Part shown: piece by piece, positions 43,243 to 52,573 of the stretch
How positions within the stretch are numbered: the first letter of the stretch is position 1
Layout of the letters: each line of letters begins with the position of its first letter
Origin: Marinitoga piezophila KA3
GTDB taxonomy: Bacteria > Thermotogota > Thermotogae > Petrotogales > Petrotogaceae
DNA: 64,000 nt
Assembly (NCBI RefSeq): GCF_000255135.1
Contig: NC_016751.1
Span: forward strand, 1,240,001-1,304,000
Direction of reading: 5' to 3'
Translations under genes and position numbers: made by a program
Notes under the pieces: model-generated
The model's input: the letters and a program-made list of their open reading frames with translations, nothing else
What the model was told of the DNA's origin: nothing
The model's database searches: none

Positions 43243-45019
43243 AATTACTTTACGAGATATTATTAATACATTAAAAAGACGATTTTATATTTTAATTATA
43301 GTTTTTATTTTAGTTTTTTGGGGAGTTATGTATATTTATAATATTCTCCCAAAATCATATGAATCATATATGGAAATTGAATTAAATTTAAATCAAAATA
43401 ATTCTTCAAGTCAGATTGAATCTCTTTTTAATTTAGGAGGTTCTAATACTGAATTAAAAGCTGAAATTGAAAAAATGAAAACAGATGAAATTTTAAGAAA
43501 TATTGTTAGAGATTTTAATTTAGTTGAATCAAAAAACAAATCGCGTCATATTATAGATAGGTTAAGAGGCAAGATATACTATGAAAGAGATTTAATAGAA
43601 ATTCTTAAAGATCAATTGAAAATAGAGCCTGTTGAAGGAACAAATATTTTGAAAATCTCTATCCAAAAATCTTCTCCTGACTATGCAAAAAGGTTTATTG
43701 ATTCATGGTTTAAATATTATAAATTATATAGAGAAAATTATCAAAAAAAGGTTAATGCTGAAAAACTTGAATATTTAAATCCTATTCTGAAAAAAGTTGA
43801 AAATGATTTAGATGAAATTTCCAAAAAGGTTTTAGATTTTGAATTAAAAAATAAAATTACAGAAAATAATCCTTTAATGGATAAGTATTATGAAATAGTG
43901 AAAGAATTATATCAGTATGAAGAAGAAAAAAATACTTTAGATATTAAAGTTAAAAACTTTGAAAATGTGTATTTGAATATCGATCCTCAAATGAAAGAAA
44001 TTTATCTTACAGAAAAAAATCAGCAAATTAAAAACATAAAATTAGAATTAGAAAATACACAATACGAATATGAAACTGTTAAAATTTTATCTCCAAATTC
44101 GCCAAAAGCTATTGAATTAAAAACAAAGATAGATGTGTTAAAAGCACAATTAGAAAAGAAATTAAATGTGATTATTAATAATAAAGATATTTATCTTAGT
44201 TCTATATCGCCCGATTTATTAAGTCAGTATAAGGAATTAAAGTATTCATATGAGGTATTGGATACAAGATATCAGATGCTTAAAAACCTTGAAAAAGACT
44301 TGAGCAAAAAAATTATAGATCAATCTCCTGTTATGTATGAATATTTAAAATTAAAAAAAGAACAAAAGATTTTAGAGGAAAAATATGAAATTATAAAAAA
44401 TACTATTGAACAAATTACTATTAACAACCTTTTAAATACAGAAAAAATTAAAATCATAAATGCATCATTTACTCCAACAAGAGCCATTTTTCCATCTTTT
44501 AAAATGTTTTTTGTTGGTGGATTTTTATTTGCATTTTTTATTGGGTCCATTGTTGCTTTAAGATTTGAATTGAAGGATAATAAAATTCATTCACTAAAGG
44601 ATTTTGAATATAATTTTAAAAGTCCTGAAGTTGTAATAAATAGCCAAAAAGATATACATGATATTTCTAAGTATATTTATGGATTAAATAAAAATAATAT
44701 TTTAATTTTAAATACGATAACTAAAAAAGATATACTTGAAAAAATTGAAAATATGTTGAATGAAGAACTTAAAATTTTAGACTATAATTTTATTTCTATT
44801 TCTAATCTTGATATTTCAAAAATTAAAGAATTAGAAAAAAAGATAAATTCCGAAAATAATATTGTTTTCTTAAAAGAATTTGATAAGAATGATCTTGCTA
44901 TTTTAAGTAACAAAATTGATTTTGTTATTACTATTGTTTCAGAGAAATATTCTGTTATTAAAAATACTGATATTGCAGAAAACTCTATTATCTTTTTTAA
45001 GAAAGGTATATTAAAATGA
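43232..45019 (+). CDS. Wzz-type chain-length protein with a degenerate kinase-like domain (locus B)
   Basis: 595 residues. TM1 about 20-38, long coiled coils, TM2 with PTRAIFPSFKMFFVGGFLFAFFIGSIVAL near residue 420, and about 150 C-terminal cytoplasmic residues. As at 18065, the tail keeps the order of the BY-kinase fold (NNILILNTITKKDILEKIENML in place of the P-loop segment near 487, IDFVITIVSEKYSVIKNT near the end), but has no Walker A, Walker B or Tyr tail. It overlaps the polymerase gene by 11 bases and is likely to pair with it for chain-length control. No intact kinase accompanies it. Confidence 0.87.
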   Translation: MRTEITLRDIINTLKRRFYILIIVFILVFWGVMYIYNILPKSYESYMEIELNLNQNNSSSQIESLFNLGGSNTELKAEIEKMKTDEILRNIVRDFNLVESKNKSRHIIDRLRGKIYYERDLIEILKDQLKIEPVEGTNILKISIQKSSPDYAKRFIDSWFKYYKLYRENYQKKVNAEKLEYLNPILKKVENDLDEISKKVLDFELKNKITENNPLMDKYYEIVKELYQYEEEKNTLDIKVKNFENVYLNIDPQMKEIYLTEKNQQIKNIKLELENTQYEYETVKILSPNSPKAIELKTKIDVLKAQLEKKLNVIINNKDIYLSSISPDLLSQYKELKYSYEVLDTRYQMLKNLEKDLSKKIIDQSPVMYEYLKLKKEQKILEEKYEIIKNTIEQITINNLLNTEKIKIINASFTPTRAIFPSFKMFFVGGFLFAFFIGSIVALRFELKDNKIHSLKDFEYNFKSPEVVINSQKDIHDISKYIYGLNKNNILILNTITKKDILEKIENMLNEELKILDYNFISISNLDISKIKELEKKINSENNIVFLKEFDKNDLAILSNKIDFVITIVSEKYSVIKNTDIAENSIIFFKKGILK

Positions 45020-46125
45020 AAGGACTTTATATTACTAAAGAGGATATTTTAAATCCTGAAATGAATGGTGTATTTAGAAAAATCTATGGTCAAATTTCTG
45101 CATTTAAAAAATCAGAAATTAATATTGATTTTGTTTATTTTAAAGGTAGTAAAATGGTTATAAACAATGATTCAAAAAAATCTTATTCTTCTAAATTCAA
45201 AAGGAATTTATCTATGTTCTCTGATATATTAAAGTTTACAGATATAACAAATTATGATTTTTTATATATACGATATCCTTTTTCTACTAAAGATTTCATC
45301 TCTTTTTTAAAAAAAATAAAAAGCTATAATTTAAAGGTTTTTGTTGAAATCCCAACTTTTCCATATGATGATGAAATCCATAATTTTAAACAAAAATTAA
45401 AATTATATAATGATAAAATTTATAGAAATTTCCTCAAGAAATTTGTTGATTATATTGTTACTTATTCAGAACACGATGAAATTTTGGGAATAAAAACTAT
45501 AAAAATTGTTAATGGAATAGATGTTGATAAAATTCCCGTTAGAAGCCCGCTACCTAAAAATAAAAATAGAATTGATTTAATCGGTGTGGCAAATGTTAGC
45601 AAATGGCATGGCTACGATAGATTAATTAAAGGATTAGAAGAATATTATAAAAACAAATATGAAAAAGAGGTTTATTTTCATATCGTTGGTGAAGGGCCTG
45701 AATTGGAAAATCTAAAATTATTAACTCAAAATTTAAAATTAGATAAATTTGTTATTTTCCACGGTTTTAAAACCGGAAAAGATTTAGATGAATTATTTAA
45801 TTTAGCTGATGTTGGAATTGGGAGTCTAGGAATGTATAGAATAGGATTAAAAAAAGGGGCTATTTTAAAATTAAGAGAATATTGTTCAAGAGGTTTGCCT
45901 TTTATTTATGGATATGATGATTCAGATTTTGATAGTTTTAAATATGCATTTAAAGTTCCAAATAATAGTTCTATTATACATATCAATGAGATTATTGATT
46001 TTTACGAAAAATTTAAAGATAGAGATTACATAAATGAGATACGAAAATATGCAGAAAAGAATTTGAGCTGGGCAGTGAAGTTAAAACCTATCATAGAAAA
46101 ATTATCTATAGGTGATTTTTTATGA
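45016..46125 (+). CDS. Glycosyltransferase family 4
   Basis: A 369-residue GT-B transferase: GLYITKEDILNPEMNGVFRKIYGQI at the start, IVNGIDVDKIPVR, IDLIGVANVSKWHGYDRLIKGLEEYY and FHIVGEGPELENLKLLTQNL in the donor domain, then LGMYRIGLKKGAILKLREYCSRGLPFIY as the E-containing loop. It overlaps its neighbours by 4 bases on both sides, so it is tightly embedded in the operon. Confidence 0.9.
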   Translation: MKGLYITKEDILNPEMNGVFRKIYGQISAFKKSEINIDFVYFKGSKMVINNDSKKSYSSKFKRNLSMFSDILKFTDITNYDFLYIRYPFSTKDFISFLKKIKSYNLKVFVEIPTFPYDDEIHNFKQKLKLYNDKIYRNFLKKFVDYIVTYSEHDEILGIKTIKIVNGIDVDKIPVRSPLPKNKNRIDLIGVANVSKWHGYDRLIKGLEEYYKNKYEKEVYFHIVGEGPELENLKLLTQNLKLDKFVIFHGFKTGKDLDELFNLADVGIGSLGMYRIGLKKGAILKLREYCSRGLPFIYGYDDSDFDSFKYAFKVPNNSSIIHINEIIDFYEKFKDRDYINEIRKYAEKNLSWAVKLKPIIEKLSIGDFL

Positions 46126-47378
46126 ATTTAAATATTCAGGATATTAAAATTTATGTAGAAAGATTTTTAAACAGCATTTTCAAAGGAGAAATAAAAATAA
46201 ATGTTGTAAACGATTATTATGTATTAAATAATATATTAGATTTTAGAATTTATAAATTCTGGGAAAAATCCGATGAAGAACTATTAAATGACTTTGAAGA
46301 TTGTTCCTTTAAGAATGATTATATTGGAACAATATTTTTCTTTTTATCTGGATATTGGGAATATATTCATAATGATAAAAAGGATCAATATGGAAGATTT
46401 ATTTATAATGAAAGCTTTCAATATAAAAAGAATATTATCGAAGTACCTATTGTTGATATTCTTGTTGATAATATAAAAGAAGAATTAAACCTGGAATATA
46501 AAGCAAATAAATCTTTACTTTTTTTGACACATGATGTAGATCATTTATCTTTTTTAAAACAAAAGATTTTTTATAGAAAGTTATTTGGAGATATTATAAA
46601 ACGAAGAAATTTCAAAGATGCTCTGGATAAAATTTTAAGAAAAATTAAAAATAATGATCCTTACGATTTAAAATATCTATTATTTACACATAAAAAATTA
46701 AATATTAAAGGTACCTTTTTTTTTCTTCCTAAAAAGCAAGAAAAAAATATTGATGGTGGCTATAATTTATTGAAAAATCAGGAATACTTAAAAAGAATAT
46801 TTAATGAAATAATTAAGAGTAATGGAAATATCGGTATACACTATGATGCTAAATATCTAATGAATAAAGACATGAAAAAAGATATATCTGATATAAAAAG
46901 TATTTTTAATGTAAATATTTTTTCTGGAAGAGCACATTATTTGATTTTTGATATAACAAAAACTTTTGATATTTTAGAAAAATCTGGAATTATATTAGAT
47001 ACAACAGGTGGTTATGCAGAAAATATTGGTTTTAGATTTGGGACATCGAAACCTTTTAAACCTTATAATTTTAATGAAAAACGAGAATATAATTTAATCG
47101 AAGTTCCTTTAATTGTTATGGAAGGAACTTTGCAAAATAAAAATTATATGAATTTAACTCCCGATGATGGATTTAATAAAATAAAAAAGATGATTGATAA
47201 AATTGAAAAATACAACGGAATTTTTACTTTTTTATGGCATAATTCGTCTTTTTATACCATTGATTGGAAAGACTGGGAATGGATATATGTAGAAAGCGTT
47301 AAATACGCACTAAATAAAGGCTTTTTAAGCGTTAACGCTCAGGATATTTTAAATATATGGAGTGAAAATGATGAGTAA
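46122..47378 (+). CDS. Polysaccharide deacetylase-like protein (NodB homology)
   Basis: A 418-residue protein with an N-terminal region of unknown fold (about 130 residues) and a NodB-type barrel: LLFLTHDVDHLSF (near 135, the His/Asp metal-binding motif), KGTFFFLPKK, NGNIGIHYDAKYL (second His motif) and a C-terminal FTFLWHNSSFYTIDW with another His. Such enzymes remove N- or O-acetyl groups from sugars. There is no signal peptide, so it may act in the cytoplasm or be a non-exported variant. It overlaps the FemAB-like gene by 11 bases. Confidence 0.83.
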   Translation: MNLNIQDIKIYVERFLNSIFKGEIKINVVNDYYVLNNILDFRIYKFWEKSDEELLNDFEDCSFKNDYIGTIFFFLSGYWEYIHNDKKDQYGRFIYNESFQYKKNIIEVPIVDILVDNIKEELNLEYKANKSLLFLTHDVDHLSFLKQKIFYRKLFGDIIKRRNFKDALDKILRKIKNNDPYDLKYLLFTHKKLNIKGTFFFLPKKQEKNIDGGYNLLKNQEYLKRIFNEIIKSNGNIGIHYDAKYLMNKDMKKDISDIKSIFNVNIFSGRAHYLIFDITKTFDILEKSGIILDTTGGYAENIGFRFGTSKPFKPYNFNEKREYNLIEVPLIVMEGTLQNKNYMNLTPDDGFNKIKKMIDKIEKYNGIFTFLWHNSSFYTIDWKDWEWIYVESVKYALNKGFLSVNAQDILNIWSENDE

Positions 47379-48309
47379 TAAAGATTTATATAAAAACTTT
47401 TGTGAAAAAGAACCTATTCCTGTATTTAGCCAATATTGGTGGTTAGATGCTGTTTGTGGAGAAAATAATTGGGATGTTATTCTGGTAGAAAAAGGTGGAG
47501 AAATATGGGCAAGTATGCCTTTTTTTAAAAAGAAAAAATTGTTTTTTTCGCTTCTTTCTATGCCACCTTTAACACAAAAATTAGGTCCTTATATAAGATA
47601 CCCAAAAAACCAGGGATATTATAAAAAACTTTCATGGGAAAAAGAGATTATGAATGAATTAATTTCAAAATTACCAAAATTTGATAAGTTTTATCAAAAG
47701 TGGGATTATAAATATCAAAATTGGTTACCTTTTTATTGGAAAGGATTTAAACAAACAACACTATATACTTATGTAATAAAAAAAGGAAAGTCTATAGATG
47801 ATATTTATAATAATTTTCATTCTTCAGTAAAACGTAGATTGAAAAAAGCTGAAAAGTTAAATTTGAAAGTTATAGAAAGTGATGATTATAAGTCATTTTA
47901 TGATATAAATAAAAGAACTTTTGAGCGAAAAAATCAAAGAATTCAGCATTCATTAGATTTAGTTGAAAAAATCTTTTTTGCGGCTAAAAAACATAATTCT
48001 TTAAAACTTTACTTTGCTGTTGATCAATATGATGAAATATATGCTGCTGGCTTTTTTGTATATGATAAAGATAGTGTTTATTATTTATTAGGAGGTATAA
48101 ATCCCGAAAAAAAGGATTCTGGAGCAATGAATTTGGTAATATATGAAGGAATAAAATTTGCTATTGAAAATAATTTGAATTTTGATTTTGAGGGAAGTAT
48201 GGTAGAACCTATAGAAAAATATTTTAGAAGTTTTGGGGCTGTTCAAAAGAGGTATTTTTTAATATTTGCTACCAATAATAAATTGCTTAAAATTTTTACA
48301 AAATTATAA
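47368..48309 (+). CDS. FemAB/GNAT-like (BioF2-type) transferase
   Basis: A roughly 313-residue protein with an N-terminal YWWLDAVCGENNWDVILVEKGGEIWASMPFFKKKK segment and a later NNFHSSVKRRLKKAEKLNLKVIESDDYKSFYDINKRTFERKNQ, then DKDSVYYLLGGINPEKKDSGAMNLVIYEGIKFA. This is the pattern of the FemAB-like acetyltransferase superfamily, members of which move acyl or aminoacyl groups. The substrate is unknown. I choose ATG 47368 (or the adjacent ATG 47371) because GGAG lies 5-8 bases upstream; the in-frame GTG at 47362 overlaps it. Confidence 0.78.
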   Translation: MMSNKDLYKNFCEKEPIPVFSQYWWLDAVCGENNWDVILVEKGGEIWASMPFFKKKKLFFSLLSMPPLTQKLGPYIRYPKNQGYYKKLSWEKEIMNELISKLPKFDKFYQKWDYKYQNWLPFYWKGFKQTTLYTYVIKKGKSIDDIYNNFHSSVKRRLKKAEKLNLKVIESDDYKSFYDINKRTFERKNQRIQHSLDLVEKIFFAAKKHNSLKLYFAVDQYDEIYAAGFFVYDKDSVYYLLGGINPEKKDSGAMNLVIYEGIKFAIENNLNFDFEGSMVEPIEKYFRSFGAVQKRYFLIFATNNKLLKIFTKL

Positions 48310-48324
48310 AACAGGAGGATTTTA

Positions 48325-49554
48325 ATGAATCGCAGAAAACTTTTTTTATTTACCAATAAATTTCCATATGATAAAGATGAGGAATTTTTAGAAACAGAAA
48401 TCCCTATTCTGGCCAATTATTTTGATATAATTATTGTTCCAAGATATCCACTTGGAAATATTCGTCCTATTCCTGAAAATGTTGAAATTGATAATTTTTT
48501 TATAGACTATTTGAGTAATCGAAAAATTTCCATATTAGGATTGACCAGATTTCATAAGTTTATAAAGGAATTCATCAATTCTAAAAAAATTATTTCATAT
48601 AAAAGCTTAGAATATTTTGGAATGGAATTTTTATTAAAAAAATGGTATAAAAAATACTCTATCGATTCAACTGTTATTTTTTACTCATATTGGCTGGCTT
48701 CTCAAGCATATGGTTTAACTCAATTAAATAAAAATTCAAATTATAAACATATTGTAATTTCCAGAACTCATCGATGGGACTTATATGAAGACGCAAATAT
48801 ATACCATTATTTGCCATTAAGAAAGGAAATTTTAAAAGATATTGATAAAGTTTTTTGTATTTCTGATGATGGAAAAAATTATTTAACAAAAAAATATCCA
48901 GAATATTCAGATAAATTTGAAGTTTCACGTTTAGGAGTATTACCTCAAACTAATTTAAATAAAGGCAGTAAAGACGATATGTTCAGAATAGTTACCTGTT
49001 CTGATCTGGTCCCTTTTAAAAGAGTTCATCTTGTTGTTGAAGCATTAAGCATTCTTGGTAAAAAAGTTAATAAGAGGATTTTATGGTCTCATATTGGTAA
49101 AGGTCCCTTAAAAGAAGAAATAGAAGAACTTGCAAATAAATTATTATCTAAAACCAATATCGAATATAAATTTTTAGGTTATCTAAAAAATAAAGATGTA
49201 TTAAACTTTTATGCTAATAATCCTATAGATTTATTTATCAATGTTAGCGAATCTGAAGGATTACCTGTATCAATTATGGAAGCTTTGAGTTTTGGTATTC
49301 CGGTTATGGCAACAAATGTTGGAGGAACAAGAGAATTGGTCGATGAAAATATTGGAAAATTACTTCCTTCTGATTTAACTGCTAATATATTAGCTGACCA
49401 TATCGAACAATTTATAAACCTTTCAGAAAAAGATAAACTTTTCAAACGAAAAAATGCATTAAAAAGATGGAACGAAAAAGTCAATGCTCTTAAAAATTAT
49501 GAGGATTTTTCAAAAAGAATTTTAAAATTACTTAATAATAAAAAATATCATTAA
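48325..49554 (+). CDS. Glycosyltransferase family 4
   Basis: A 409-residue GT-B transferase. RKLFLFTNKFPYDKDEEFLETEIPIL is typical of one GT4 branch; the donor side has MFRIVTCSDLVPFKRVHLVVEALSIL, WSHIGKGPLKEEIEELA, and VSESEGLPVSIMEALSFGIPVMATNVGGTREL (complete EX7E motif). An AGGAGG site precedes ATG 48325. Confidence 0.91.
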   Translation: MNRRKLFLFTNKFPYDKDEEFLETEIPILANYFDIIIVPRYPLGNIRPIPENVEIDNFFIDYLSNRKISILGLTRFHKFIKEFINSKKIISYKSLEYFGMEFLLKKWYKKYSIDSTVIFYSYWLASQAYGLTQLNKNSNYKHIVISRTHRWDLYEDANIYHYLPLRKEILKDIDKVFCISDDGKNYLTKKYPEYSDKFEVSRLGVLPQTNLNKGSKDDMFRIVTCSDLVPFKRVHLVVEALSILGKKVNKRILWSHIGKGPLKEEIEELANKLLSKTNIEYKFLGYLKNKDVLNFYANNPIDLFINVSESEGLPVSIMEALSFGIPVMATNVGGTRELVDENIGKLLPSDLTANILADHIEQFINLSEKDKLFKRKNALKRWNEKVNALKNYEDFSKRILKLLNNKKYH

Positions 49555-49575
49555 ATTGAAAAGAGGTTTTTTAAA

Positions 49576-51321
49576 ATGCCTGGTTTTTTTGGTTTAATAT
49601 CAAATAATAGAATTATAGATAAAATTAATATAACGCAAAGAAGAAATGATTTTCTCAAAGAAATATATAAAAATGAAAATTTATATATTGAGAGACAAAC
49701 TATAAATAAGTTTTTAAGAGATAAACCTTTTTATAAAGGTGAAGATTATGTTTTTTTGATTGAAGGAGTAATTTTAAATAAGGTTGAGTTAATTAATAAA
49801 TATAACTTAGAGAATTTTGAAAAAACTATTATAGAAATGTATAAAAGGTTAGGAGAAACTTTTTTTAATGATTTTCGCGGTAGTTTCTCCGGATTTTTTT
49901 ATGATAAAAAGAATAATAGATATCTAATTTTTACAAATCATTTTGGAGATAAACAGATATTTTATTATACACATGAAAATGAATTTATTATAGGTTCTGA
50001 GATTAATTATATTGTTGATTATTTAAGACAAAAAAACTATTCCTATAATCCCGACATTGAGTCTGCATATATGCTTTTAACTTATGGCTTTATGATAGAG
50101 GATCATACTCTTATTAATGAAATAAAAAAATTAATTGCCGGACATTATATTAAAATTGAGAATGGAAATTTTGAAATAAAACAGTATTATAAATTGGATA
50201 ATACTCCTGATAAAACTTTATCAGAAAATGAGATAATAGAAAATATAGACTCTTTATTCAAAACTGCAATAAGATATGAATTTGAAAAGGATAAAGAATA
50301 TAATTATAATCACATTGCAAGTTTAAGCGGTGGTCTGGATTCACGAATGACAGTCTGGATTGGAACAAAAATGGGATATAATATGCTTAATTATACTTTC
50401 TCGGAATCTGATTATCTAGATGAAACTATTTCAAAGGAAATAGCAAGAGATTTAAAAAATGAGTTTTTGTTTAAATCTCTCGATAACGGATTATATCTTA
50501 TAAAAGATAATATAATAAGAAAACAAATCGAAATTAATTCTGGAAATGTGTTGTATGCTGGAAATGCTCATGCTAAATCATTTGCTGATATTTTTAATTT
50601 TTCTAATTTTGGTGTTGTTCATACCGGGCAATTAGGTGATGTAATAATTGGAAGTTATATGAAAAAAGCTGTTTATAATAAAGAATTTAATATAGTAACC
50701 GGTGCCTATTCTGAAAAATTAAGCGAAAAGATTAAAAATATAAAATTGAAATTTGATTATCCAAATGAAGAAATTTTTAAATTATATAATAGAGGTTTTA
50801 ATGGTATCCTTCTGGGAAATCTTCCTTTTCAAGAATATACTGAAGTAATTTCTCCATTTTTATATAAAGAATTCATTGATTATTGTTTAAAAATCCCTCT
50901 TGATTTAAGAGTTAATCATAAAATTTATTTTAAATGGATACTAAAAAAGCATCCACAAGCTGCAAAATATAAGTGGGAAGCTATTGGAGCAAAAATAAAT
51001 ATACCTCAAATAAAGGTTTTAGGTAGACAAATCGCTATTACACAAATTCCTCATAAAATTATAAGGAAAATCTTAAATAAAAAAACTATAATGACAAGAC
51101 ATCATATGAATCCTTTGGAATACTGGTATAAAAATAATCATATGTTAAAAAGTTTTTTTGAAAAAACATTTAATGAAAAAATTAAAAACTTCGATATTTC
51201 AAAAGAATTAAAAACAGATGTTCAAAATATGTTTGAAAGTGGAAAAGTTATTGAGAAAACTCAGGTATTAACTTTATTAGAAGCTTATGATTATTTTTGG
51301 GGAGAATATCAAAATGAATAA
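49576..51321 (+). CDS. Asparagine synthetase-like protein lacking the glutaminase cysteine
   Basis: 581 residues with the architecture of AsnB: an N-terminal Ntn-type glutaminase fold (residues 1 to about 200: RGSFSGFFYDKKNNRYLIFTNHFGDKQIFYY, GSEINYIVDYL) and an ATP-pyrophosphatase domain with the PP-loop SLSGGLDSRMTVW near 250. Residue 2, the catalytic Cys of AsnB (MCGI), is Pro here (MPGFFG), so hydrolysis of glutamine by this domain is not expected. An amidation or amino-acid ligation reaction using another nitrogen donor, perhaps on a sugar carboxylate, is inferred. A second, shorter relative is at 58299. Confidence 0.87.
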   Translation: MPGFFGLISNNRIIDKINITQRRNDFLKEIYKNENLYIERQTINKFLRDKPFYKGEDYVFLIEGVILNKVELINKYNLENFEKTIIEMYKRLGETFFNDFRGSFSGFFYDKKNNRYLIFTNHFGDKQIFYYTHENEFIIGSEINYIVDYLRQKNYSYNPDIESAYMLLTYGFMIEDHTLINEIKKLIAGHYIKIENGNFEIKQYYKLDNTPDKTLSENEIIENIDSLFKTAIRYEFEKDKEYNYNHIASLSGGLDSRMTVWIGTKMGYNMLNYTFSESDYLDETISKEIARDLKNEFLFKSLDNGLYLIKDNIIRKQIEINSGNVLYAGNAHAKSFADIFNFSNFGVVHTGQLGDVIIGSYMKKAVYNKEFNIVTGAYSEKLSEKIKNIKLKFDYPNEEIFKLYNRGFNGILLGNLPFQEYTEVISPFLYKEFIDYCLKIPLDLRVNHKIYFKWILKKHPQAAKYKWEAIGAKINIPQIKVLGRQIAITQIPHKIIRKILNKKTIMTRHHMNPLEYWYKNNHMLKSFFEKTFNEKIKNFDISKELKTDVQNMFESGKVIEKTQVLTLLEAYDYFWGEYQNE

Positions 51322-52573
51322 AGCATTTATAAATAAACTTTCTAAAAAAGGTTTTTTTCATATTTTTTTCTCAAATGTTTTTAATAAGATTATTCAGTTT
51401 CTCACTTCAATTGTAATAGTAAAGTTTTTAACCAAAGAAGAATATGGTATTTTTTCATATGCGATGAATATTTTAAGCTTGTTTTTAATTTTAAATGGTT
51501 TAGGGGTAACTTCAGGTTTTTTGCAATTTGGAAGTGAATCGTATAAAGATAAAAATTTGCAGAAATCATATTTTAAATATGCTTTAACTGTAGGAATACT
51601 TTTTAATTTTCTTATCTCTTTTGCTATTTTTATATATTCACAATTTTTTTCATTACCAATTAAAGGCAGTATTGTTGTTTTAAAATACATGTCTCTCATA
51701 CCAATAATAACTATAATATATGAATTGATACAAACATATTATAGGGTGAACTTAAGAAATAAAATATATTCTTATACATATTCTTTAAATACGTTTTTAT
51801 ATTTTATTCTTTCTATAATTGGAGCATATTATCTAAAGATTAATGGTATTATTCTTGGGAGATATTTTGCTTATATTATTGCAATATTATTTTCTATATG
51901 GTATTTAAAAGATGATATAAGAGATATTTTTTATATTAAATATCCACAAAAAAATTTAAGAGTTGATTTTTTTAAATACTCTTTTGTTTCTTCTTTAACG
52001 AATTCTATATCCTCTATATTATATTTAATAGATACTTTTCTTGTTGGATTAATTATTAAAAATGCTGAAATTACTGCCTCATATAAGGCGGCAACATTGA
52101 TTCCTTTTGCTTTAAATTTTATTCCACTTTCTGTAATGACATTTGCATATCCTTATATTGTTCAAAATAATAAAGATAAAGCATATTTAAAGAAATATTA
52201 TTTTAAATTAAAAAAATATCTGCTTTTACTTAATTCACTAATAAGTTTATTTTTGATATTATTTGCACCATTTATTATAAAAATAATGTTTAGAAGTGAT
52301 TATACAGATTCTGTTTTACCGTTTCAGATATTATCTTTTGGATATTTCATAGCTGGAAGTTTTAGAATTCCAAATGGTAATTTTATTGCTGCAATAAAAA
52401 AGCTTAAAGTTAATCTAATTGTTTCCATAATTTCCGGAAGTGCTAATATTATATTGGATATTATATTAATTTATTATTATGGTTCCACAGGTGCCGCTGT
52501 TGCTACAGTTGGAGTATTTGTTATTTCTTCACTTCTTTCTGAATTATATCTATGGAGGTATTTTAAAAAATGA
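51314..52573 (+). CDS. Wzx-type oligosaccharide flippase (locus B)
   Basis: A polytopic membrane protein of about 419 residues with 12 or more hydrophobic segments; NVFNKIIQFLTSIVIVKFLTKEEYGIFSYAMNIL is the Wzx/MATE N-terminus and ASYKAATLIPFALNFIPLSVMTFAYPYIVQNN a mid-protein signature. ATG 51314 has GGGGAG upstream and is preferred to 51287, which lies within the preceding gene. It overlaps that gene by 8 bases. Confidence 0.9.
   Translation: MNKAFINKLSKKGFFHIFFSNVFNKIIQFLTSIVIVKFLTKEEYGIFSYAMNILSLFLILNGLGVTSGFLQFGSESYKDKNLQKSYFKYALTVGILFNFLISFAIFIYSQFFSLPIKGSIVVLKYMSLIPIITIIYELIQTYYRVNLRNKIYSYTYSLNTFLYFILSIIGAYYLKINGIILGRYFAYIIAILFSIWYLKDDIRDIFYIKYPQKNLRVDFFKYSFVSSLTNSISSILYLIDTFLVGLIIKNAEITASYKAATLIPFALNFIPLSVMTFAYPYIVQNNKDKAYLKKYYFKLKKYLLLLNSLISLFLILFAPFIIKIMFRSDYTDSVLPFQILSFGYFIAGSFRIPNGNFIAAIKKLKVNLIVSIISGSANIILDIILIYYYGSTGAAVATVGVFVISSLLSELYLWRYFKK

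Noticed and set aside
49576-51321. Ordinary asparagine synthetase for amino-acid biosynthesis
   Set aside because: The catalytic Cys at position 2 is replaced by Pro and the gene lies inside a polysaccharide operon, overlapping the flippase gene.
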